Assembly (NCBI GenBank): GCA_900551975.1
Contig: URYA01000011.1
Coordinates: 1-19,415 of the forward strand
DNA length: 19,415 nt
From: an uncultured Collinsella sp.
GTDB lineage: Bacteria > Actinomycetota > Coriobacteriia > Coriobacteriales > Coriobacteriaceae
Direction: 5' to 3'
Of the stretch, positions 14,349 through 19,415 are shown in pieces (the first letter of the stretch is position 1; the number at the start of each line of letters is the position of its first letter). Made by a program: the position numbers and the translations under genes. The notes below the pieces were generated by a model that saw only the letters and a program-made list of their open reading frames with translations, was not told the origin of the DNA and made no database searches.

Positions 14349-15286
14349 TAGACAGCCTCAATACGATGCAGGATGTCCTCAACGACCTCATCGATCGTAA
14401 ACTCGTCCATATCGAACCACACGATACGGTCATCGCGTTTAAACCACGAAAGCTGACGCTTGGCATAGCGACGCGAACGCATCTTGATGAGTTCGCGAGC
14501 CTCATCCATAGAAATCACGCCGTTAAAGGCATCGATAATCTCTTTATAGCCAATCGCCTGCATCGAAGTCAGGGCATCTGCCAGCCCCTGGTCCATAATA
14601 CCGCGAACCTCATCGACAAGGCCCTGCTCAAACATCAGGTCGACGCGCAGGTTAATGCGCTCGTAGAGCATCTCGCGATTACGCGTCAGACCAAACCACA
14701 AAGCGTGATAATGCTCGCGCGGAACACTAAACTGCGACTTTTGCTGCGCGTAGGACACTCCATCATCGTGCATTTCGAGAGCGCGAATCACGCGGCGAAC
14801 ATTATGGGGGTGGATGACCGCAGCGGACTCGGGGTCGCGCTCGGCAAGCAGGGCATGCAGTCCCTCCTCGCCAATACGCTCGGCAAGCTCCTGATAGCCC
14901 GCACGGCGATCGTCCTCAAGTTCACCCGAGGGAAAGTCCATCTCATCGAGGGCGGCCTTGAGATACAGCCCCGTACCCCCGCAAAACACCGGCAGGCGGC
15001 CCTCGCCAAGCAAGCGCTCAACATGCGCGCGAGCGTCAGCCTGATAAAGCGCAGCAGAATATGCCACACCCGGCTCTACAATGTCGACGAGACGCAGCGG
15101 CGCCGTACACTCATCGGGCGCCATCTTTGCGGTACCGATATCCATGCCGCGATAGATTTGCATCGCATCGCACGACAGCACTTCGGACGAAAGACGAGCT
15201 GCCAAACGATCGGCAACATCGCTCTTACCAACCGCCGTCGGACCGACGATCGCAACGGCGGAAAGACCTGCCCCGGGAGCAACCAT
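14348..15286 (-). CDS. miaA: tRNA dimethylallyltransferase MiaA
   Basis: Adds an isopentenyl group from dimethylallyl diphosphate to A37 of tRNAs reading codons that start with U. In the 312-residue protein, the P-loop GPTAVGKS is at 15-22 and the catalytic SCDAMQIYRGMDIGTAK at 38-54 holds the general base Asp40. CGGTGLYLKA follows, and the C-terminal half has QAIGYKEI and the RRYAKRQLSWFKRD tRNA-contact region. The product is the substrate of MiaB, encoded just upstream. The start overlaps the miaB stop and the stop overlaps the hflX start, both as TAATG. Confidence 0.97.
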   Translation of the reverse strand: MVAPGAGLSAVAIVGPTAVGKSDVADRLAARLSSEVLSCDAMQIYRGMDIGTAKMAPDECTAPLRLVDIVEPGVAYSAALYQADARAHVERLLGEGRLPVFCGGTGLYLKAALDEMDFPSGELEDDRRAGYQELAERIGEEGLHALLAERDPESAAVIHPHNVRRVIRALEMHDDGVSYAQQKSQFSVPREHYHALWFGLTRNREMLYERINLRVDLMFEQGLVDEVRGIMDQGLADALTSMQAIGYKEIIDAFNGVISMDEARELIKMRSRRYAKRQLSWFKRDDRIVWFDMDEFTIDEVVEDILHRIEAV

Positions 15287-16662
15287 TAGCGCGGCTCGCC
15301 CACAACGGAGCCAGACAAATACCAGGTCTTGGCAACGTCAACGTCAACATCAACGATCTTGCCAACAAGCTGGTCGATGCTGTAACCCTCTGGGATAGGC
15401 GCATGCACGGTCTGATTCTTGGGACTCTTGCCCAGTAGCACCGCGTCATTCTTTTTGCTCGTTCCCTCAATGAGCGCCGGAACCACAGTATGAAGCTCAC
15501 CCTGGTTATACTCGTGTGCCGTGGTCTCGATAACCTTAACCAGGCGGTTGAAACGCTCGAGAATAACCTCATGCGGCGTAGGATCATCAATCTCGGCGGC
15601 CGGGGTACCGGCGCGCTTGGAATAGATGAAGGTATAGGCCTGAGCATAGCGGACCGTCTCGGCAAGTGAGAGCGTCTGCTCAAAGTCATCTTCAGTCTCG
15701 CCCGGGAAGCCAACGATAATGTCGGTCGAGAGCGCGATGTCGGGCATGCGGTTGCGAATGCGATCGACCAGGCCCAGATAGTCCTCGCGTGTATAACGGC
15801 GATTCATCTCTTTGAGAATCCGCGTCGAACCTGACTGAACGGCCAGGTGCAGCTGCGGCATAACGGCAGGCGTCTCGGCCATGGCGTCGATGGTCTCGGG
15901 CAGCAGGTCCTTGGGATGCGAAGACGTAAAGAAGATGCGCTCCACACCCGTATCGCCCACGGCACGCAGCAGATCGGCAAAACGCGGCTTGCCAAACAGA
16001 TCGCGACCATATGAATTAACGTTTTGGCCTAGCAGCGTAATCTCACGCACGCCCTGGCGCACCAAACCGGTCACCTCGTCGACAATCTCCTCGAAGGGGC
16101 GGCTCTTTTCGCGACCGCGCACGTACGGCACGATGCAGTAGGTGCAGAAGTTATTGCAGCCCGTCATGATGGGCACCCAAGCGTGATACTGGGTCTCTCG
16201 ATGCCACGGCATGCTCATGGCATCCGTATCCTCATGCTCATTGGTGCGGATATGACGCTTGCCGTCCAGGAACGCCTCGGCAATGAGCTCGGCCACATGT
16301 GCGATGGAATGCGTGCCAAAGATGACATTGACGTTATCGACGTTGGTGAGCAGACCCTCGCCATCGCGCTGCGCGATGCAACCACCAACGGCAACCACGC
16401 GCTTGCCCGAAGGCGAAGGCGGCAGGCTTTTGCAGGAATTACACTGACCGTATAGGCGAGTATCGGCGGCCTCGCGCACACAGCACGTCATGAACACAAC
16501 GATATCGGCATGCTCGGGATCGAGCGCTATGAGGCAGCCATACGAATCAAGCAGACCGCTCACACGCTCGGAGTCGTGCTGATTCATCTGACAGCCAAAG
16601 GTGCGGATAAAGTAGGTTTTACCGGCAAGAATATCGCGTACGGAACGCTGGTCCATGTGCAT
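15286..16662 (-). CDS. miaB: tRNA-2-methylthio-N6-dimethylallyladenosine synthase MiaB
   Basis: A radical SAM methylthiotransferase that turns i6A37 into ms2i6A37. The 458 residues hold an N-terminal UPF0004 domain with auxiliary cluster cysteines Cys24 (FGCQMN), Cys60 (MTCCVRE) and Cys95 (GGCIAQ). Next is the radical SAM CxxxCxxC, Cys169, Cys173 and Cys176 in GCNNFCTYC, with VPYVRGRE after it, and a C-terminal TRAM domain (about 390-455). The AGGA ribosome site is only three bases from the first ATG (16662) and nine from a second, in-frame ATG (16656), so translation may really begin at residue 3. It stands 39 bases after spoVS. Confidence 0.96.
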   Translation of the reverse strand: MHMDQRSVRDILAGKTYFIRTFGCQMNQHDSERVSGLLDSYGCLIALDPEHADIVVFMTCCVREAADTRLYGQCNSCKSLPPSPSGKRVVAVGGCIAQRDGEGLLTNVDNVNVIFGTHSIAHVAELIAEAFLDGKRHIRTNEHEDTDAMSMPWHRETQYHAWVPIMTGCNNFCTYCIVPYVRGREKSRPFEEIVDEVTGLVRQGVREITLLGQNVNSYGRDLFGKPRFADLLRAVGDTGVERIFFTSSHPKDLLPETIDAMAETPAVMPQLHLAVQSGSTRILKEMNRRYTREDYLGLVDRIRNRMPDIALSTDIIVGFPGETEDDFEQTLSLAETVRYAQAYTFIYSKRAGTPAAEIDDPTPHEVILERFNRLVKVIETTAHEYNQGELHTVVPALIEGTSKKNDAVLLGKSPKNQTVHAPIPEGYSIDQLVGKIVDVDVDVAKTWYLSGSVVGEPR

Positions 16663-16701
16663 AAGTCCTAACGATGGGGAGCGAAACGAGGCAAGCAGAA
16701 G

Positions 16702-17019
16702 CTATGCCACAGGCTTAACATCATCCATGACGACGTTATCCATAGCAGCTCGATTGATTTGGTGAACGTAGATAGAAAGGCGGATGGCCGTGCGCGACTC
16801 CCCGTTAATGAGGATGTCGGAGAACACGGGCGCGCAGGAAATATCAAAACCGGTTGGAATCAAAAAACCGCGCGCGATAGCCACGGCCTTAATGGCCTGG
16901 TTGACAGCACCGGCGCCGACACACTGGATGTTGACGGGTACACCATCCTTGACCATGCCGGCGATGGCGCCGGCAACGGACGCGGGCGATGATTTGCTTG
17001 ATACCTTCAGGCAATCCAT
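16702..17019 (-). CDS. spoVS: Stage V sporulation protein S (SpoVS/Alba-like)
   Basis: A 105-residue protein with the SpoVS domain (about 4-88). It begins LKVSSKSSPASVAGAIAG, continues VNIQCVGAGAVNQAIKAVAI and ends with IRLSIYVHQIN. SpoVS has an Alba-like fold and may bind nucleic acid; in Bacillus it affects spore coat and cortex assembly. The usual length is about 86, so the MDNVVMDDVKPVA-type tail is an extension. I chose the ATG at 17017-17019 over a longer frame because AGGAG lies seven bases ahead. It sits in an RNA-processing operon of a lineage not known to sporulate, so an RNA-related role seems more likely. Confidence 0.93.
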   Translation of the reverse strand: MDCLKVSSKSSPASVAGAIAGMVKDGVPVNIQCVGAGAVNQAIKAVAIARGFLIPTGFDISCAPVFSDILINGESRTAIRLSIYVHQINRAAMDNVVMDDVKPVA

Positions 17020-17070
17020 GAAGAAACTCCTGCGTTTAAAAGTACGTTTTAACTGCAATAACTTTATCGT

Positions 17071-17086
17071 ACCGAGTGGACTCGGT
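17071..17086 (-). other. Short hairpin between the GHKL ATPase and spoVS genes
   Basis: ACCGAG TGGA CTCGGT is a six-pair stem with a tetraloop in the 74-base gap. No T-run follows on the minus strand, so it could slow decay or attenuate but is not a clear terminator. Confidence 0.35.
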
Positions 17087-17093
17087 AAAGGCA

Positions 17094-18179
17094 CTATTCC
17101 TCTTTGGCAAGATCGAAGGTCACGGTGATTCGATCACGCGAAACGCGAATCTTAGGGTCGCCGCAAAGGTTGAGATAGTACCGGGCGGCAAGGTCATTAA
17201 AGTCGCGCTCCACAGCACGCGAAAACTGTGCCATGTCATCCTTGGCAATACGTAGCCCGCGACGATCCTTCGCGAGATCGACAGGAGCCGGCGCATGCGA
17301 GGACGAATCACGCTCGCGCAGCAGACGCGCGGTCACACCGCGAACGGGCTTAATCTGCCCTGCCAAAATGCGATGTGCCGTGCGCTCGGACATCTCAAGA
17401 CCCAAACCCGAGCAAATACGGATAAAGTCCTCGGCATCGGAGGCAAGGCCTAAACGGTCGACAACTGGAAGCTCGCTCTCGTCATCAATGAACAGGAGAC
17501 GCGACGTATCGAGCCGACTTGACGCCTGAGCATAAAGGGTCGCGGCAATCTCAGACGGAGAACCAAGATAGACATCGCAACCACGCAACTCCTCGAGCGC
17601 AAACTCACAAGCAGCGCGAATAATATTATGCGGACCGCGAGCACAGACATAACGTCCGTCCTCATCCTTGACAGCCTGGGGCCAGCTGGACTGATCGGCA
17701 CGCTCACTGAGGCGGTCGGCCGCAACGCTCACCTTAAAGGCCGAGCCAAGATCGACACCTGACGTGACCACACGGGCCTCATCGGTGTTCTGCTTGATCG
17801 AAAACAATGCCATGCCACGACCGTGAACGCCCCAACGGTCCATCTTCATGCTCTCGAGCTTGGAGGTGACGCGGGCATCGAAGATTCGCTCTTGCATATC
17901 CTGTGGAACGCCCGAACCGTTATCCAGAAAGACAAGCGTGCGGACGCCATCTTCCTTGGTCGTGGCGAGATAGACCTTGTCGGCGCCAGCATCGCGAGCA
18001 TTACGGAGCATTTCGATGACGATATCCTCGACATGCTGAATGTCGTGCTTTGCCTGGCGCCGCTCGGCCTCCGAAACGCGGAGGCGGACATACCCCTCGC
18101 CAAGGTTCTCCTCGACGCGAAGGTTGCCCTCCCCCGACATCGACGCGATAAATGAGATGAGCTCGTTCGCGTCGCTCAT
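17094..18179 (-). CDS. Orphan GHKL-type ATPase (ATP-binding protein), function unknown
   Basis: A 361-residue protein with a GHKL (gyrase/Hsp90/kinase/MutL) ATP-binding fold at about 45-150. Visible boxes are the N box EMLRNARDAGA (Glu56, Asn60, Asp63), G1 LDNGSGVP (Asp86) and G2 WGVHGRGMALFS (116-126). There is no transmembrane helix, no phospho-accepting histidine domain and no MutL or Hsp90 partner domain. About 40 residues precede the fold and 200 unfamiliar ones follow, ending in a basic-rich patch (RLLRERD, KDRRGLR). I do not recognise a named family. The ATG is one base after the rny stop and the gene is followed by spoVS, so it belongs to the RNA-decay operon. ATP binding is well supported; the output is not known. 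Confidence 0.8.
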   Translation of the reverse strand: MSDANELISFIASMSGEGNLRVEENLGEGYVRLRVSEAERRQAKHDIQHVEDIVIEMLRNARDAGADKVYLATTKEDGVRTLVFLDNGSGVPQDMQERIFDARVTSKLESMKMDRWGVHGRGMALFSIKQNTDEARVVTSGVDLGSAFKVSVAADRLSERADQSSWPQAVKDEDGRYVCARGPHNIIRAACEFALEELRGCDVYLGSPSEIAATLYAQASSRLDTSRLLFIDDESELPVVDRLGLASDAEDFIRICSGLGLEMSERTAHRILAGQIKPVRGVTARLLRERDSSSHAPAPVDLAKDRRGLRIAKDDMAQFSRAVERDFNDLAARYYLNLCGDPKIRVSRDRITVTFDLAKEE

Positions 18180-18180
18180 G

Positions 18181-19415
18181 TTATTTAGCGATATCGACAG
18201 CGCGGCTCTCGCGAATCACGACGACGCGCACCTGACCGGGATACTCCATCTCTTCCTCGATCTGATGGGCGATATCGTGAGCCAGGACCGTGGACTGGGC
18301 ATCGGAGATCTTGTCCGGCTGAACCATGACGTGGACCTCGCGACCAGCCTGCATGGCATAGGTACGCTCGACGCCTTCATGGGAGTTGGCGATCTCCTCG
18401 AGCTTCTCGAGACGCTTGATGTAGTTCTCGGCAGACTCGCGACGGGCACCGGGGCGAGAAGCAGAGACAGCATCAGCGGCCTGTACCAGGACATCGAGCA
18501 CCGTGTTAGGGTCGACATCGGCATGGTGAGCCTCGATAGCATGAACGATAACGGGCTTCTCGCCATAACGGCGGGCAAGCTCGGCGCCGATGACGGCATG
18601 CGGGCCCTCGACGTCGTGGTCAATTGCCTTGCCCAGGTCGTGCAGCAGACCGGCGCGCTTGGCGGTCACAACGTCCAGGCCAAGCTCGGAAGCCATCACG
18701 CCGCACAGGTCAGAGACTTCGAGGGAGTGCTGAAGCACGTTCTGACCAAACGAGGTACGGTAGCGCAGGGCACCAAGGGTCTTGACGATCTCGGGGTGCA
18801 GGTCGTGAATGCCGGTATCGAAGGCAGCCTGCTCGCCAGCCTCGCGCACGCGCTGCTGAACCAGGTCGGCAGCCTTGTGATACATCTCCTCGATGCGGGC
18901 GGGGTGAATGCGGCCGTCGGCGATGAGGTTCTCGAGGGCAACACGGGCGGTCTCACGACGGACCGGGTCGAAGCTCGAAAGAACGACGGTCTCGGGCGTG
19001 TCGTCAATCACGAGGTTGACGCCGGAAACCTGCTCGAAGGTCCGGATGTTGCGACCCTCGCGACCGATGATACGGCCCTTGAGGTCATCAGAGGGAATGT
19101 GCACGGAGGTAACGGTGACCTCGGCTGTGTGGTCGGCAGCGCAGCGCTGAATCGCCAGGGACAGAATCTCCTGGGCGGTCTTGTGGCACTCGGCGCGAAC
19201 CTGCTGCTCGGACTCGCGAATGATCGTGGCGGCCTCGTGGGTGACCTCGCCGCGAACCTTATCGAGGAGCTCCTTGTGGGCATCCTCGCGGGTCAGGTCG
19301 GCGATACGCTCGAGCTCGGAGGTCTGCTTGGCGCAGAGCTCCTCAAGCTCGCGGGAGCGCTTCTCGACCTGACCGGCCTGGCTGGACAGCTGGTGCTCAC
19401 GCTTGTCGAGAGCGT
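18181..19415 (-). CDS. rny: Ribonuclease Y, partial (N-terminus beyond the window)
   Basis: Endoribonuclease that starts mRNA decay, normally anchored to the membrane. The frame is open to the right edge, so the membrane helix and part of the coiled coil are missing. The visible part starts with a charged coiled coil, ending in ATIIRESEQQVRAE and AIQRCAADHTAE, which is a hallmark of RNase Y. It continues with the KH domain GRIIGREGRNIRTFE and the HD domain (QHSLEVSDL, LLHDLGKAID, HAIEAHHADV) with its metal-binding His and Asp residues. The C-terminus ends ESRAVDIAK as usual. It is the first visible gene of the minus-strand operon; the GHKL ATPase begins one base after its stop. Confidence 0.96.
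   Translation of the reverse strand, partial: ALDKREHQLSSQAGQVEKRSRELEELCAKQTSELERIADLTREDAHKELLDKVRGEVTHEAATIIRESEQQVRAECHKTAQEILSLAIQRCAADHTAEVTVTSVHIPSDDLKGRIIGREGRNIRTFEQVSGVNLVIDDTPETVVLSSFDPVRRETARVALENLIADGRIHPARIEEMYHKAADLVQQRVREAGEQAAFDTGIHDLHPEIVKTLGALRYRTSFGQNVLQHSLEVSDLCGVMASELGLDVVTAKRAGLLHDLGKAIDHDVEGPHAVIGAELARRYGEKPVIVHAIEAHHADVDPNTVLDVLVQAADAVSASRPGARRESAENYIKRLEKLEEIANSHEGVERTYAMQAGREVHVMVQPDKISDAQSTVLAHDIAHQIEEEMEYPGQVRVVVIRESRAVDIAK

Noticed and set aside
14267..15289. 340-residue plus-strand open frame spanning miaA
   Set aside because: Long, but fully antisense to miaA, which has every catalytic motif. The product shows no recognisable fold or ribosome site.

Overview
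The window reads as a chromosomal stretch of a non-sporulating Coriobacteriia actinobacterium, most like Collinsella. This rests on three things. The G+C is moderate to high. A GarA-like FHA gene sits beside an FtsR-like MerR gene, which is an actinobacterial arrangement. A lexA/LysM SOS pair lies next to an rny/spoVS/miaB/miaA/hflX block. The genus is an inference from protein content, not something proved here. I support 22 protein genes, two of them cut by the window edges, and no tRNA, rRNA, CRISPR array or insertion sequence.

Left edge (1-1440): two minus-strand genes for a lantibiotic-immunity type ABC exporter (ATPase and first permease) in visibly richer G+C DNA. A direct count gives 45 of 60 G+C at 541-600 against 35 of 60 at 2101-2160. 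This looks like an acquired cassette that continues out of the window. Its leader holds a strong GC hairpin. Positions 1440-1753 hold no gene but contain two separate inverted repeats and the promoter of the next gene.

1754-5545 (plus): a CDP-alcohol phosphatidyltransferase, a GarA/OdhI-like FHA protein, an FtsR-like MerR regulator, adenine phosphoribosyltransferase and a secreted NlpC/P60 peptidoglycan hydrolase. Together they cover phospholipid synthesis, phospho-signalling, division control, purine salvage and wall remodelling.

5546-7381: a DegV-family lipid-binding gene (plus) faces a DUF1836 MerR-like regulator (minus) across a bidirectional terminator. Nearly the same palindrome lies upstream of both genes, which suggests a two-gene regulon controlled by the DUF1836 protein.

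7382-9775: trxB (minus) and an MGDG-synthase-type glycosyltransferase (plus) diverge from a shared intergenic region. The 394-base gap 9776-10169, between the convergent glycosyltransferase and dut genes, has no ORF. It is filled by two copies of a long palindromic element in opposite orientation plus a third hairpin. The two copies share a core but have different, still self-complementary arms. This is the least explained structure in the window.

10170-13074: dut and nrdR (minus), a LysM membrane protein (minus) and lexA (plus). The last two diverge from a region with three LexA-like boxes. lexA is overlapped by a DUF1624 membrane acyltransferase-like gene. The nrdR start codon lies in one arm of a 12-bp inverted repeat.

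13059-19415 (minus, read right to left): rny (partial), an orphan GHKL ATPase, spoVS, miaB, miaA and hflX. They are tightly packed, with TAATG overlaps at two junctions, and probably form one operon linking RNA decay, tRNA A37 modification and ribosome rescue.
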